Assembly (NCBI RefSeq): GCF_019207085.1
Contig: NZ_JAATOM010000003.1
Coordinates: 186,001-250,000, forward strand
Reading direction: 5' to 3'
Source of the DNA: Variovorax sp. dw_308
Lineage (GTDB): Bacteria > Pseudomonadota > Gammaproteobacteria > Burkholderiales > Burkholderiaceae_C
Length of the DNA stretch: 64,000 bases
This document shows positions 25,457-34,290 of the stretch, piece after piece (within the stretch, counting starts at the first letter, position 1; each line of letters opens with the position of its first letter). The notes beneath the pieces are model-generated. The model did no database searches. It saw nothing but the letters and a program-made list of their open reading frames with translations, and was not told where the DNA came from. The position numbers and the translations under genes were made by a program.

Positions 25457-27829
25457 ATGGCGTACATCAAGAGTCGCAAGCACGCGGTTGCGCGTGCCGT
25501 TCCCCCCTTTGGCAGCGTCGCTGCAGCCACTCTCGTCGCGTTTGCCTCGCCGGCAGTCGCCCAGACGACCGGCACCCTCAAGGAAATCCAGGTCCAGGGC
25601 CCAGTTGTCGACTACAAGGCCGACACCTCCGCCAACCCCAAGTTCACCGCGCCCCTGGTCGACACGCCACAGACCGTGCAGGTGATCAAGGAGCAGATCC
25701 TTCGCGAGCAAGGCGCCACGACGCTCACCGAAGCACTGCGCAACACCCCCGGCGCAGGCGCGTTCTACCTCGGTGAGAACGGCAACACCAGCACCGGCGA
25801 CTCGATCTACCTGCGTGGCTTCGACACCTCCAGCAGCATCTTCGTCGACGGCATCCGCGATCTGGGCACCGTGTCCCGCGACACCTTCAACATCGAGCAG
25901 GTCGAAGTGGTCAAGGGTGCGGCTGGCGTCGACATCGGCCGCACCGCGCCGACCGGCTACATCAACATGATCACCAAGAAGCCGCAAACACAAGACAGCT
26001 TCTACGGCTCGCTGGGCTTCGGCAGCGCCAACTACAAGCGCGGCAACGTCGACTGGAACAAGTCGCTGAGCGGAGAGAACGGCATCGGCGCCGCCTTCCG
26101 CCTGAACGCGGTCGCCGAGGACACCGACGTGGCCGGCCGCGACTTCGTCAAGAACAAGCGCTGGGGCATTGCGCCCTCGCTGGCATTCGGCCTGAACTCG
26201 CCGACGCGCGTGTACCTCGACTACGTCCACATCGACCAGAACAACATCCCGGACGGCGGCGTTCCCACCGTCGGCCTGCCCGGCTACACCAACCCCGATC
26301 CGCTGTCGCTCGGAGCGCGTCGCCGCACTTTCCTGAACTACGCGCAGCCGGTCGACTCCAGCAACTTCTACGGCACCAGTTCCGACTTTGACAAGGTGAA
26401 GTCGGACATGTTCACGGCACGCGTGGAACACGACTTCACGCCCGACACGAAGCTGCGCAACACCACGCGCTACGGCAAGACGACGCAGGATTACATGCTG
26501 ACCTCGTTCCAGGCAGGTGGCCTCGCGGCCAACGGGCTGCCTCCGCCGCTGCCGACCACCGGCTTCCTGGCCACGCCGAATCCGGCCAACCCCCTGGGCT
26601 GGACCGTCACCCGGAACCTGCCCACCAACAAGAACCAGGAAAACACGATCCTGGTCAACCAGACCAACGTCAGCACCAGGTTCAACACGGGTTCGTTCTC
26701 GCACACGATGAACGTCGGCCTCGAACTGATGCGCGAGGAGCAGCAAGCGCTCGGCTATTTCGGCCCGAACGCCACGTTCAACGGCCGCCCCGTCAACAAC
26801 GGGTTCTGGCCAGCCGCCAACCTCTATGCGCCCCAGCCGTACGTGACAGGCTACAACCGCCTTCGCAGCGGCGCCGACAGCGACGGCACGACCACGACGG
26901 TCGCCGGCTACGTGTTCGACACCATGAAGTTCAACGAGCAATGGTCGCTCACCGGCGGGCTGCGCTACGAGCACTACAAGACCGACTTCGACGCGAGGAC
27001 GCTCTCGACGGCAACGACCTTCCCGTCGCTGCCCGTGGGCACGCTGGTCCCGACCAGCCTGAATACGTCGGACAACCTGCTTACCGGCAAGCTCGGCCTG
27101 GTCTACAAGCCAGCCCCCAACGGCAGCATCTACGCCGGCTACAGCAACGGCGCCCAGCCCCCGGGTGGCTCCAACTTCGCCCTGGCAGCGAGCGGCACGG
27201 GCAACAGCGCCGCACGCACCGACTTCAAGCCACAAGAAGCGGAGACCTATGAAGTCGGCACCAAGTGGGACATCCTGAACAACAAGCTCTCGCTGACGGC
27301 CGCGCTCTATCGCACCAACGTGAAGAACGAAGTGGTGCAGGACGCGACCAACCCGACCGTCTACTACCAGACCGGCAAGAAGCGCGTCCAGGGCATTGAA
27401 CTGGGCGTGGCCGGCGCCATCACCAATGCGTGGGGCGTGAGCGCCGGATTCACCACGCAGGACACGAAGGTCGATGGCACCACCAACGTGGCGGACACCA
27501 TCGCGGTGGTGGCCTACACGCCGAAGAACGCATTCAGCGCCTGGACCACCTACGTGTTTCCGTTCGGCCTGACGATCGGCGGCGGCGCGCGCTACAACGG
27601 CAAGCTCACGCGCGGCTATGACGCTGCCGTCGGCACACCGGCCTACGTCGACGCCTACTGGGTGTTCGACGCGATGGCGTCGTATCGCATCAACAAGAAC
27701 GTCGACATTCAGCTGAACGTCTACAACCTGGCCGACAAGGAATACGTCGGGGCCATCAACAAGAGCGGCTACCGCTACCTGCCGGGTACGCCGCGCTCGG
27801 GCCGGATCATGGCCAACTTCACGTTCTGA
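25457..27829 (+). CDS. fiu: TonB-dependent catecholate-siderophore receptor (Fiu type)
   Basis: A 790-residue outer-membrane siderophore receptor with a signal sequence ([16 protein letters not shown]), plug domain and C-terminal barrel ending in IMANFTF. The plug closely follows E. coli Fiu: [59 protein letters not shown] and [12 protein letters not shown]. Fiu-type receptors take up monomeric catechol-iron complexes and catechol antibiotics. The next gene encodes a YbiX/PiuC dioxygenase, the same pairing as fiu-ybiX in E. coli. A Fur-like box and the local tonB-exbBD support iron-regulated uptake. The exact ligand is not known. Confidence 0.92.
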   Translation: MAYIKSRKHAVARAVPPFGSVAAATLVAFASPAVAQTTGTLKEIQVQGPVVDYKADTSANPKFTAPLVDTPQTVQVIKEQILREQGATTLTEALRNTPGAGAFYLGENGNTSTGDSIYLRGFDTSSSIFVDGIRDLGTVSRDTFNIEQVEVVKGAAGVDIGRTAPTGYINMITKKPQTQDSFYGSLGFGSANYKRGNVDWNKSLSGENGIGAAFRLNAVAEDTDVAGRDFVKNKRWGIAPSLAFGLNSPTRVYLDYVHIDQNNIPDGGVPTVGLPGYTNPDPLSLGARRRTFLNYAQPVDSSNFYGTSSDFDKVKSDMFTARVEHDFTPDTKLRNTTRYGKTTQDYMLTSFQAGGLAANGLPPPLPTTGFLATPNPANPLGWTVTRNLPTNKNQENTILVNQTNVSTRFNTGSFSHTMNVGLELMREEQQALGYFGPNATFNGRPVNNGFWPAANLYAPQPYVTGYNRLRSGADSDGTTTTVAGYVFDTMKFNEQWSLTGGLRYEHYKTDFDARTLSTATTFPSLPVGTLVPTSLNTSDNLLTGKLGLVYKPAPNGSIYAGYSNGAQPPGGSNFALAASGTGNSAARTDFKPQEAETYEVGTKWDILNNKLSLTAALYRTNVKNEVVQDATNPTVYYQTGKKRVQGIELGVAGAITNAWGVSAGFTTQDTKVDGTTNVADTIAVVAYTPKNAFSAWTTYVFPFGLTIGGGARYNGKLTRGYDAAVGTPAYVDAYWVFDAMASYRINKNVDIQLNVYNLADKEYVGAINKSGYRYLPGTPRSGRIMANFTF

Positions 27830-27869
27830 TCTATCACAACGCACTGCGCTGGACGCGGTGCGACACTCG

Positions 27870-27900
27870 GGCCCCGGCTTCACCGCCGGGGCCTTTTCTT
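27870..27900 (+). terminator. Terminator between the receptor and ybiX
   Basis: GGCCCCGGC (27870-27878) and GCCGGGGCC (27885-27893) form a perfect 9-bp stem followed by TTTTCTTCTT. It stands 20 bases before the ybiX start, so read-through or a separate promoter is needed for ybiX. Confidence 0.8.
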
Positions 27901-27920
27901 CTTGTGAGGTACCCCGAAAA

Positions 27921-28601
27921 ATGATGCTTCATGTCCCGGATGTGCTCACGCCGGAGCAGGTGCGTGGCCTGCGCACCGCGCTCCAGGCCACCGATTGGGT
28001 CGACGGCCGGCAAACCGTCGGCGAGCAAGGTGCGAGGGTCAAGCGCAATCGCCAGTTGCCGGAACACTCTTCCGTGAGCCGCGAGTTGGGCAAGAGCGTG
28101 CTAACGGCCCTGTCGCGCAACCAGCTCTTCTTCTCCGCTGCACTGCCACTGCGCTTCGTGCCGCCGCTGTTCAACCGCTATGAAAGCGGCGAGCACTACG
28201 GCCTGCACGTGGACGGCGCGGTGCGCTCCGTGCCCGGCACCGGCGAGCAGTTGCGCACCGACTTGTCCTGCACCCTTTTCCTCAGCGAACCCGAGGAATA
28301 CGAAGGCGGCGAACTCGAAGTGGTCGACACCTACGGCACGCACGAGGTCAAGCTGCCCGCAGGCGACCTCATCGTGTACCCCTCGACCAGCCTGCACCGC
28401 GTCCAGCCGGTGACGCAGGGTGCGCGGGTGTGCTCGTTCTTCTGGGTGCAAAGCATGGTGCGCGAGAACCACCAGCGCGCCATGCTGTTCGAGCTCGACC
28501 AGCAGATCCAGAAGCTGCGCGCGCGCATCGGCGAATGCGATGAGACGGTCGCCCTGACCGGCCACTACCACAACCTGCTGAGGCTCTGGTCGGAAGTCTG
28601 A
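27921..28601 (+). CDS. ybiX: Fe(II)/2-oxoglutarate-dependent hydroxylase of the PKHD (YbiX/PiuC) type
   Basis: A 226-residue PKHD-type dioxygenase. The iron-binding facial triad is visible as His and Asp in [11 protein letters not shown] and the distal His in [10 protein letters not shown]; the 2-oxoglutarate-binding Arg follows in GARVCSFFW. The C-terminal half carries the PiuC-specific helical tail ([20 protein letters not shown]). In many bacteria the gene is paired with fiu/piuA siderophore receptors, as here, and a role in siderophore modification or utilisation is suspected. Two ATGs stand in tandem; the first is used here. Confidence 0.93.
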   Translation: MMLHVPDVLTPEQVRGLRTALQATDWVDGRQTVGEQGARVKRNRQLPEHSSVSRELGKSVLTALSRNQLFFSAALPLRFVPPLFNRYESGEHYGLHVDGAVRSVPGTGEQLRTDLSCTLFLSEPEEYEGGELEVVDTYGTHEVKLPAGDLIVYPSTSLHRVQPVTQGARVCSFFWVQSMVRENHQRAMLFELDQQIQKLRARIGECDETVALTGHYHNLLRLWSEV

Positions 28602-28657
28602 AGCGTGTGGTTGCGCCTCGCGGAAGGCCCGGCCCGACCCCGCCAATCGCATAGTTA

Positions 28658-28687
28658 TTGCAAATGCGAGAGATTCGTATTTATAAT
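28658..28687 (+). promoter_or_regulatory. bfd promoter with an embedded degenerate Fur-like sequence
   Basis: TTGCAA (28658-28663), an 18-base spacer and a perfect TATAAT (28682-28687) form a good sigma-70 promoter 42 bases before bfd. The spacer contains AAATGCGAGAGATTCG, a partial palindrome resembling the TGCGA-type Fur half-sites nearby, though only 7 of 14 consensus positions match. Confidence 0.6.
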
Positions 28688-28728
28688 CAGGTCTTCACCA
28701 ACAGCCAGCCAACCGCTGCCTCTTCGCC

Positions 28729-29001
28729 ATGATCGTCTGTGTCTGCCGCCGAGTGTCCGACCGAGAAATCGCGCGTCATGCGCGAGCCGGCATGACTTTC
28801 GACGAAGTGCAATTCGAACTTGGCGTGGCCACCCAATGTGGCCAGTGCGAAGGATGTGCGCGCGATCTGGTCGCGCAGTGCAGCGCCTCGCATCCGGTTG
28901 CCGCGATTCATCGCGGCGACGAGGCACAAGTGATCCAGCTTGCCAACTCCATCAAGGGCAGCAAGTCATGGAACTCTTCGCAACACTCGGCGGCAGCCTG
29001 A
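28729..29001 (+). CDS. bfd: Bacterioferritin-associated ferredoxin
   Basis: A 90-residue [2Fe-2S] protein of the Bfd type. The four cluster cysteines lie at residues 4 and 6 (VCVCRR) and 37 and 40 (TQCGQCEGC). Bfd docks on bacterioferritin and reduces its haem so that stored iron is released when iron is scarce. The C-terminal 25 residues exceed the 64-residue E. coli form. It is preceded by a strong promoter with a Fur-like spacer and followed by tonB-exbB-exbD. A possible 25-residue membrane peptide overlaps its 3' end in another frame. Confidence 0.93.
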   Translation: MIVCVCRRVSDREIARHARAGMTFDEVQFELGVATQCGQCEGCARDLVAQCSASHPVAAIHRGDEAQVIQLANSIKGSKSWNSSQHSAAA

Positions 29002-29045
29002 TTTTCGTGGCCGGCTCGGCCTGGTGGATTCTTCGAAAAACCTAG
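28968..29045 (+). CDS. Possible 25-residue membrane peptide
   Basis: An ATG with a modest AAGGGCAGC ribosome site 8 bases upstream opens a 25-codon frame. It starts inside the last 34 bases of bfd and ends before tonB. The peptide begins MELFATLGGSLIFVAG, is almost wholly hydrophobic and ends in Arg-Lys-Thr, the form of a single membrane span with a cytoplasmic positive end. It could be a small partner of the TonB complex or a coupling ORF, or be chance. Confidence 0.3.
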   Translation: MELFATLGGSLIFVAGSAWWILRKT

Positions 29046-29103
29046 CGGTTCGTTTGCTGCATCCGGGCGCATCACGCGGCCCATCTTGTCGAAAAGATCG
29101 AAC

Positions 29104-29799
29104 GTGTCTGACCGCTTCAATGCTCCTGCGGGGATGTCCCGCAATGCCGTCATCGCCAGTGGCGTGGTGGTGTTCCATCTCGCTGCCCTCTGGGCGCTCC
29201 AGACCGGGTTGATCCGCAAGGCCGCCGAAGTGGTGATCCCGGTCGAGATCCTCAGCGAGCTGATCGCGCCGCCCAAGCCGGCAGAGCCTCCGCCTCCTCC
29301 ACCGCCGCCACCGCCCCAGGTGAAACGCGAGATCACCAAGACCCCGCCGCCGCCGCGTCCGCAGGCCATTCGCACGCCCGCGCCGCCTGCGCCCAACGCG
29401 CCGACCGGCTCGGTCGAGCCGCCACCGCCACCCGCGCCGGTCGCCGCCCCCGAGCCGCCAGCCCCACCAGCACCGCCTCCACCCGCGCCACCTGCGCCGC
29501 CACGCATCATCAACCTGTCGGAAGGCGATGTTCAGTGGGTGCGCGAACCGCCCCGCGAATATCCCCGGATGAGCGCACGCATGGGCGAATACGGCCGCGT
29601 CGTCATCGCCGTGTACTTCAACAACGCCGGCTTTCCGAAACGCGCCGAAATCCGGACATCCAGCGGCTACGAACGGCTGGACCAGGCCGCGCGCGATGCC
29701 GTCCTGAAGTCCCAAATCACCCCGCTGAACCGCCCCGGCGCCAGCGACGAAACGCTGCGCTACTTCCTGGCGCCCATCAATTTCACGAAACCCGAGTAG
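29104..29799 (+). CDS. tonB: Energy transducer TonB
   Basis: A 231-residue TonB. A short cytoplasmic N-terminus is followed by the membrane anchor (about residues 16-37, AVIASGVVVFHLAALWALQ), a long Pro-rich periplasmic spacer with poly-Pro runs (about 55-140), and a C-terminal TonB domain (YPRMSARMGEYGRVVIAVYF, then SSGYERLDQAARDAV). It couples the proton motive force, via ExbB-ExbD, to outer-membrane receptors such as HmuR and Fiu. The start is not certain: TTG at 29086, GTG at 29104 and ATG at 29134 are in frame; GTG at 29104 is chosen. Confidence 0.93.
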   Translation: MSDRFNAPAGMSRNAVIASGVVVFHLAALWALQTGLIRKAAEVVIPVEILSELIAPPKPAEPPPPPPPPPPQVKREITKTPPPPRPQAIRTPAPPAPNAPTGSVEPPPPPAPVAAPEPPAPPAPPPPAPPAPPRIINLSEGDVQWVREPPREYPRMSARMGEYGRVVIAVYFNNAGFPKRAEIRTSSGYERLDQAARDAVLKSQITPLNRPGASDETLRYFLAPINFTKPE

Positions 29800-29813
29800 A
29801 TCTGGAGCAACAC

Positions 29814-30527
29814 ATGGATTCCCAATTTGGACTGATGAACCTCTGGGCACAGGGCGACATCGTCACACGCGGCGTTGCGCTGCTGTTGATCGGCATGTCG
29901 CTTGCGTCCTGGATCGTCATCCTGGTCAAGGCGCTGGACGTCATTCGCTACAAGCGTCTGGCGCGCGGCTCGTCAGACTTCTGGCACAGCGAAGACTTCG
30001 CCACCGCGCTGAACAAGCTGGGCAAGGACGACAGCAACCCGTTCCGCGCCCTCGCGCTGGAGGGCCGCGAAGCGACCGCGCACCATCGCAACACCAAGGC
30101 GCACCTGCACGACACGCTGGACGTGAGCGACTGGGTCACCCGCTGCCTGCGCAACGGCATCGACGAATTCACCGCGCGCCTGCAGACCGGACTGGCCATC
30201 CTGGCCTCTGTTGGCTCCACCGCGCCGTTCATCGGCCTTTTCGGAACCGTCTGGGGCATCTACCACGCGTTGATGAGCATCAGCACTGCCGGGCAGGCGA
30301 CCATCGACAAGGTCGCCGGCCCGATCGGCGAGGCGCTGATCATGACGGCGCTGGGCCTGGCCGTGGCGATTCCCGCCGTGCTCGGCTACAACGCGCTGGT
30401 GCGCGGCAACAAGTTCGTGCTGACCAAGCTCAACAGCTTTGCCCACGACCTGCACGCCTACTTCGTGACGGGCGCCCGAGTCCAGAGCAGCGAGCCGGCC
30501 ACCGTGCTGCCGCTCAAGAAAGGCTGA
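29814..30527 (+). CDS. exbB: Biopolymer transport protein ExbB (MotA/TolQ/ExbB channel)
   Basis: A 237-residue inner-membrane proton-channel protein with three helices: about residues 17-37 (GVALLLIGMSLASWIVILV), about 125-150 and about 165-190. The conserved MotA/TolQ/ExbB core is ASVGSTAPFIGLFGTVWGIYHALMSI. It forms the pentamer that, with ExbD, energises TonB. It follows tonB by 14 bases and precedes exbD by 5. Confidence 0.95.
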   Translation: MDSQFGLMNLWAQGDIVTRGVALLLIGMSLASWIVILVKALDVIRYKRLARGSSDFWHSEDFATALNKLGKDDSNPFRALALEGREATAHHRNTKAHLHDTLDVSDWVTRCLRNGIDEFTARLQTGLAILASVGSTAPFIGLFGTVWGIYHALMSISTAGQATIDKVAGPIGEALIMTALGLAVAIPAVLGYNALVRGNKFVLTKLNSFAHDLHAYFVTGARVQSSEPATVLPLKKG

Positions 30528-30532
30528 GCGCC

Positions 30533-30946
30533 ATGGCTTTCGGAACCCAGGACGAACCCGATGAGGTGATGAACGAGATCAACATGACGCCGCTCGTCGA
30601 CGTCATGCTGGTGCTCCTCATCATCTTCATCATCACCGTGCCCGTGATGAAGCACGCCGTCGCCATCGACCTGCCGCGCGCCAGCAGCGAGCGCGAGTTG
30701 ACCAAGCCCGAGAACATCGTTTTCAGCATCAAGGCCGACGGCAGCTACTTCTGGAACGACCAGCCCGTCAGCGACGCCGAGCTGGAACCGCGCCTCGCTG
30801 CAGAAGCCGCGAAAGAGCCCCAGCCCGAACTGCACATCCGCGGCGACAAGGACGTCCGCTATGAGCGCGTGGCCAAGGCGATGTCTGCGGCGCGCGAGGC
30901 GGGCGTGCGCAAGATCGGCTTCATCACCGAACCCGACGCGAAGTAG
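30533..30946 (+). CDS. exbD: Biopolymer transport protein ExbD
   Basis: A 137-residue ExbD with one membrane helix (about residues 22-44). The conserved proton-carrying Asp is Asp23 in TPLVDVMLVLLIIFI, and a periplasmic domain follows (SIKADGSYFWNDQPVSD, LHIRGDKDVRYERV). It completes the tonB-exbB-exbD operon. Confidence 0.95.
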   Translation: MAFGTQDEPDEVMNEINMTPLVDVMLVLLIIFIITVPVMKHAVAIDLPRASSERELTKPENIVFSIKADGSYFWNDQPVSDAELEPRLAAEAAKEPQPELHIRGDKDVRYERVAKAMSAAREAGVRKIGFITEPDAK

Positions 30947-30983
30947 TCAAGAGCCCCTCGACTGCATTTCTCGATCATTTCGA

Positions 30984-31012
30984 TTGACAAATGTATTGCG
31001 AATCATTATCAT
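30984..31012 (+). promoter_or_regulatory. hemP promoter with strong Fur box over the -10
   Basis: A perfect -35 TTGACA (30984-30989), a 17-base spacer and TATCAT (31007-31012) form the promoter. Across the -10 lies TGCGAATCATTATCA (30997-31011), which matches 12 of 14 Fur consensus positions with a perfect right half. Fur bound here would block RNA polymerase when iron is plentiful. It is the best Fur site in the window. Confidence 0.8.
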
Positions 31013-31042
31013 TACCTTATCGATTCAGCAAAGGTCCTCGCC

Positions 31043-31252
31043 ATGCAAACCACCCTGACCTCCTTTTCAGTGCTGAGCCATCCGTCGCTGGATCGGTCAG
31101 GTGGCCGAGGCGTGGCGCCCGGCGAAAAACCCGTGCCGCTGGTTGAAAGCGCGGCGCTGCTGCAAGGTAACAAGACGGTGGGCATCCTGCACAACGGATC
31201 GCTGTACCGACTTCAAGCCACCAAATTGGGCAAGCTGATCCTCACCAAGTAG
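31043..31252 (+). CDS. hemP: Hemin uptake protein HemP/HmuP
   Basis: A 69-residue protein. The C-terminal half is the HemP domain (ALLQGNKTVGILHNGSLYRL, ending GKLILTK), while the N-terminal half is a variable tail. HemP/HmuP proteins are small cytosolic factors needed for full expression of haem-uptake genes in several alpha- and betaproteobacteria. It has its own strong Fur-regulated promoter and terminator and sits next to tonB-exbBD. It probably serves the haem operon at 11-17 kb. Confidence 0.93.
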   Translation: MQTTLTSFSVLSHPSLDRSGGRGVAPGEKPVPLVESAALLQGNKTVGILHNGSLYRLQATKLGKLILTK

Positions 31253-31289
31253 GGCCGGCCTGCCGCCCCGGGCAAGTTTCATCGTGGGG

Positions 31290-31325
31290 CGACCGAGGAG
31301 AGCAATTCTCCAAAGGTCGTTTTTT
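31290..31325 (+). terminator. Terminator of hemP
   Basis: CGACC (31290-31294) pairs with GGTCG (31315-31319) around an inner GGAGA/TCTCC stem, followed by six T. It stands 37 bases after hemP. Confidence 0.75.
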
Positions 31326-31380
31326 GCTAGCCAACGGTTCGCCGACTAGCCAAGCTTTTTTTCACGATGACAGCCAAATG

Positions 31381-31408
31381 AAAACGCCGACCATGGGGTC
31401 GGCGTTTT
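31381..31408. terminator. Bidirectional terminator
   Basis: AAAACGCCGACC (31381-31392) and GGTCGGCGTTTT (31397-31408) form a perfect 12-bp stem with A- and T-ends, so it works on both strands. It ends the minus-strand HbpS-like gene and backs up the hemP terminator. Confidence 0.85.
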
Positions 31409-31427
31409 GCATGGCGGCAGCGAGAAA

Positions 31428-31835
31428 TCAGAGCCCGATGGCAGCGATGCCGGCCTGGGCGACCTGCGCATCCTCATTCGACTTGACGCCGCTCACGCCC
31501 ACCGCGCCGATCACCTGCCCGTCCTTGACGATGGCCACGCCGCCTTCGAGCATGGCGTGCAGCGCCGGCACGGTCAGGAAGGCAGTGCGTCCGCCGTTGA
31601 TGATGTCCTCGTAGCCCTTGCTGTCGCGCCGGCCCATGGCGGCGGTGTGCGCCTTGGCGGGCGCTATGTGCGCCGACAGGGCATTGGCGCCATCGAGGCG
31701 CTGCAGCCACAGCAGATTGCCGCCGTCATCGGCAATGGCGATGGTCACCGCCCAGTTGTTCTTGAGCGCTTCCGCCTCGGCACCGGCGGCGATGGCCTTG
31801 ACGTCGGCAAGTTCGAGATAGGACTTGGTCTTCAT
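31428..31835 (-). CDS. HbpS/GlcG-like (DUF336) protein
   Basis: A 135-residue protein of the GlcG/HbpS (DUF336) family: LADVKAIAAGAEAEALKNNWAVTIAIADDGGNLLWLQRLDGA, then AIVKDGQVIGAVGVSGVKSNEDAQVAQAG. Members form octamers; some bind haem (HbpS), others accompany glycolate or diol metabolism. No signal peptide is seen. Its place next to hemP and the TonB system makes haem binding attractive, but that is inference, and it is transcribed towards a terminator shared with hemP. Confidence 0.85.
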   Translation of the reverse strand: MKTKSYLELADVKAIAAGAEAEALKNNWAVTIAIADDGGNLLWLQRLDGANALSAHIAPAKAHTAAMGRRDSKGYEDIINGGRTAFLTVPALHAMLEGGVAIVKDGQVIGAVGVSGVKSNEDAQVAQAGIAAIGL

Positions 31836-31966
31836 GATCGATGTATGTTGCGAAGTGAACGCTCAAGCATAACGGCGACAGGTCGGCGCGGTTTTTGCTG
31901 AGCCCCCCTTGCAGACCCCTAAAATGCGCCCAACTGCAGTCAGCAGTACCAAAGGAGCATTTCAAG

Positions 31967-32668
31967 ATGAACGACCGCGTCACTTCCATCGACGTCGCTG
32001 CCGGCTACGGCCAGGCGCTACCGCAGGTAGAGCGACAGCGCGTGCTGCGCAATACCTATTGGCTACTGGCCCTGAGCCTCATTCCCACCGTGCTGGGCGC
32101 TTGGATCGGCGTACAGACCGGCATTACCATGCGCCTCGGTGGCGGGCTCGGGCTGATGGTCTTCCTTGCAGGCGCATTCGGCTTCATGTTCGCGATCGAA
32201 AAGACCAAGAACTCGGCCGCCGGCGTGCCGGTCCTGCTCGGCTTCACCTTCTTCATGGGCCTGATGCTCTCGCGCCTGATCGCGCAGGTGCTCGGTTTCA
32301 AGAACGGCCCGGAACTCGTCATGACGGCTTTCGGCGGCACGGCGGGCGTCTTCTTCGTGATGGCTTCCCTGGCGACGGTGATCAAGCGCGACCTTTCAGG
32401 CATGGGCAAGTTCCTGTTCGTCGGCGTGATGGTGCTGTTCATCGGCTCGATCATCAACATATTCGTTGGATCCACCGCCGGCATGCTGGCCATCTCGGTC
32501 GCCGCAATCGGCATCTTCTCGGCCTACATGCTGTATGACCTGAAGCAGATCATCGACGGCGGGGAAACCAACTACATCAGCGCAACACTCTCGCTCTACC
32601 TGGACTTGTTCAACGTGTTCCAGAGCCTGTTGGCATTGCTGGGCATCTTCGGCGGCGAACGCGACTGA
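31967..32668 (+). CDS. Bax inhibitor-1/YccA family membrane protein
   Basis: A 233-residue inner-membrane protein with seven predicted helices and the UPF0005/BI-1 signature. E. coli YccA, its best-known relative, binds and restrains the FtsH protease. Marks are the N-terminal LRNTYWLLALSLIPTVLGAWIG, the mid AIGIFSAYMLYDLKQIIDGGE and the C-terminal ISATLSLYLDLFNVFQSLL. The ATG at 31967 follows an AAAGGAGC ribosome site; upstream frame is not homologous. Confidence 0.93.
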   Translation: MNDRVTSIDVAAGYGQALPQVERQRVLRNTYWLLALSLIPTVLGAWIGVQTGITMRLGGGLGLMVFLAGAFGFMFAIEKTKNSAAGVPVLLGFTFFMGLMLSRLIAQVLGFKNGPELVMTAFGGTAGVFFVMASLATVIKRDLSGMGKFLFVGVMVLFIGSIINIFVGSTAGMLAISVAAIGIFSAYMLYDLKQIIDGGETNYISATLSLYLDLFNVFQSLLALLGIFGGERD

Positions 32669-32725
32669 ATTGCGCAGGTGCCCGCGAGGTGCCTCGCTTG
32701 ATCGAGCGCTCTCGGAGCGCACATG

Positions 32726-32751
32726 AAAAAGGGGCCATTCGGCCCCTTTTT
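32726..32751. terminator. Bidirectional terminator between the YccA-like gene and rlmD
   Basis: AAAAAGGGGCC, an ATTC loop and GGCCCCTTTTT form a symmetrical hairpin between two convergent genes and can end transcription from both. Confidence 0.85.
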
Positions 32752-32767
32752 CCATTTGCATCGCGGA

Positions 32768-34198
32768 CTATTCGAGATCGAAGACAGCCATCGACTCGAC
32801 GTGTGCCGTATGCGGGAACATGTTGATCACTCCCGCGCTGCTGCAGCGGTAGCCGCCTTGGTGCACCAGCAGACCCGCGTCGCGCGCCAGGGTGGCCGGG
32901 TTGCAACTCACATAGACGATGCGCTTCGGTGGTGTCCAGTCGCCGCGGCGTTCGGGTTGCTGGTGCAACTCGGCCACCGCCTTGGCCAGCGCGAAGGCGC
33001 CTTCGCGCGGCGGATCGACCAGCCAGCGATCGGCACGGCCATCGGCGATCAGCATTTCCGGCGTCATCTCGAAGAGGTTGCGCGAGACGAAACGGGTCGG
33101 GCTCAACGGGCGGCCGGCGGGCGCGGCAGCCTGGTTCCGCATGAAGTTCTCGTTGGCGCGCGCGACCAGCGTGTCGCTGCCCTCGATGCCCAGCACTTCG
33201 CCGGCACAGGTGGCCAGCGGCAGTGTGAAATTGCCGAGTCCGCAGAACCAGTCGATCACCCTCTCTTCGCGGCGCACGCCGAGCATGCGCAGTGCGCGCG
33301 TGACGAGCACGCGGTTGATGTGCGGGTTCACCTGAGTGAAATCGGTGGGCTTGAACGGCATGCTGATGCCGAAATCTGGCAGATCGTAAGACAGCGTCGC
33401 ACCGCCTTCGTCAAGCAGCTTGACCGTTTCCGGGCCTTTGGCCTGAAGCCACCACTGGACGGCGGGATGCGCGGCCGCAAAGGCCCGCAGTCGTGCGATG
33501 TCGGCTGCGGCCAGGGGCTCGAGGTGTCTCAGCACCAGCGCGATCACACCGAGCGTCGTACCACCAGGCGCATCGCCGCAAGCCAGTTCGATCTGCGGGC
33601 AGGTCTGCCGCGCCTCCATCGAATCGATGAGGCCGCGCAGTGGCACCAGCAGGTCGCTCACTTGTTTCGGCAGCACCGGGCACTCGGTCATGTCGGCCAC
33701 GTAGCTGCTCTTGCGCTCGTGGAAGCCGATCAGCACCACGCCCTTCTTGATCACGTGCCGCACCGACAGCCGCGCGCGGTAGCGGTAGTGCCACGATGGC
33801 CCTTCCAGGGGTCGCAACATGTTGTCCGGCTTGACCTTGCCGAGGTGCCACAGCGCATCTTCCAGCGCGCGCTGCTTGACGGCCACCTGGGCGGCGGCGT
33901 CGAGGTGCTGCATCTTGCAACCGCCGCATGCGCCGGCATGCAGCCCGAAATGCTGGCAGCCGGGGCGCACGCGTTGCGAAGACTCGCGCTGCAATGCGGT
34001 GAGCACGCCCTGCTCCCAGTTGTTTTTCTTGCGCAAGACCTTGATCTGCACTTCCTCGAAAGGCAATGCGCCTTCGATGAAAACCACCTTGCCATCGGAC
34101 TTGTGTGCGACACCTTGCGCGTCCAGGTCGAGGGACTCGACTTGCAGCCACTCATCGGGGGACGGCGGCGCCTTCTTCTCTGCTGTTTCTGTTGTCAT
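32768..34198 (-). CDS. rlmD: 23S rRNA (uracil-1939-C5)-methyltransferase
   Basis: A 476-residue SAM-dependent rRNA methyltransferase that makes m5U1939. It has an N-terminal TRAM domain ([20 protein letters not shown]), the 4Fe-4S cluster cysteines ([17 protein letters not shown]), a C-terminal Rossmann domain with [12 protein letters not shown], and the catalytic Cys in [12 protein letters not shown]. The C-terminal AVFDLE end is usual. Length is slightly above E. coli RlmD. It is convergent with the YccA-like gene. Confidence 0.94.
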   Translation of the reverse strand: MTTETAEKKAPPSPDEWLQVESLDLDAQGVAHKSDGKVVFIEGALPFEEVQIKVLRKKNNWEQGVLTALQRESSQRVRPGCQHFGLHAGACGGCKMQHLDAAAQVAVKQRALEDALWHLGKVKPDNMLRPLEGPSWHYRYRARLSVRHVIKKGVVLIGFHERKSSYVADMTECPVLPKQVSDLLVPLRGLIDSMEARQTCPQIELACGDAPGGTTLGVIALVLRHLEPLAAADIARLRAFAAAHPAVQWWLQAKGPETVKLLDEGGATLSYDLPDFGISMPFKPTDFTQVNPHINRVLVTRALRMLGVRREERVIDWFCGLGNFTLPLATCAGEVLGIEGSDTLVARANENFMRNQAAAPAGRPLSPTRFVSRNLFEMTPEMLIADGRADRWLVDPPREGAFALAKAVAELHQQPERRGDWTPPKRIVYVSCNPATLARDAGLLVHQGGYRCSSAGVINMFPHTAHVESMAVFDLE

Positions 34199-34290
34199 GC
34201 GCCGATTGTCTCAGCGCCGCATGCACTGTCATCGGCTCGACGCAGCAAGGGGGTACTGGCGCACCGCGCGGCGCCGGGTCCGTCGTCGCC

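Noticed and set aside
25439..27883. An 814-codon minus-strand frame opposite the Fiu-type receptor
   Set aside because: It has no recognisable domain, is Val/Arg/Gly-biased as antisense of a codon-biased gene, and the plus-strand gene is certain.
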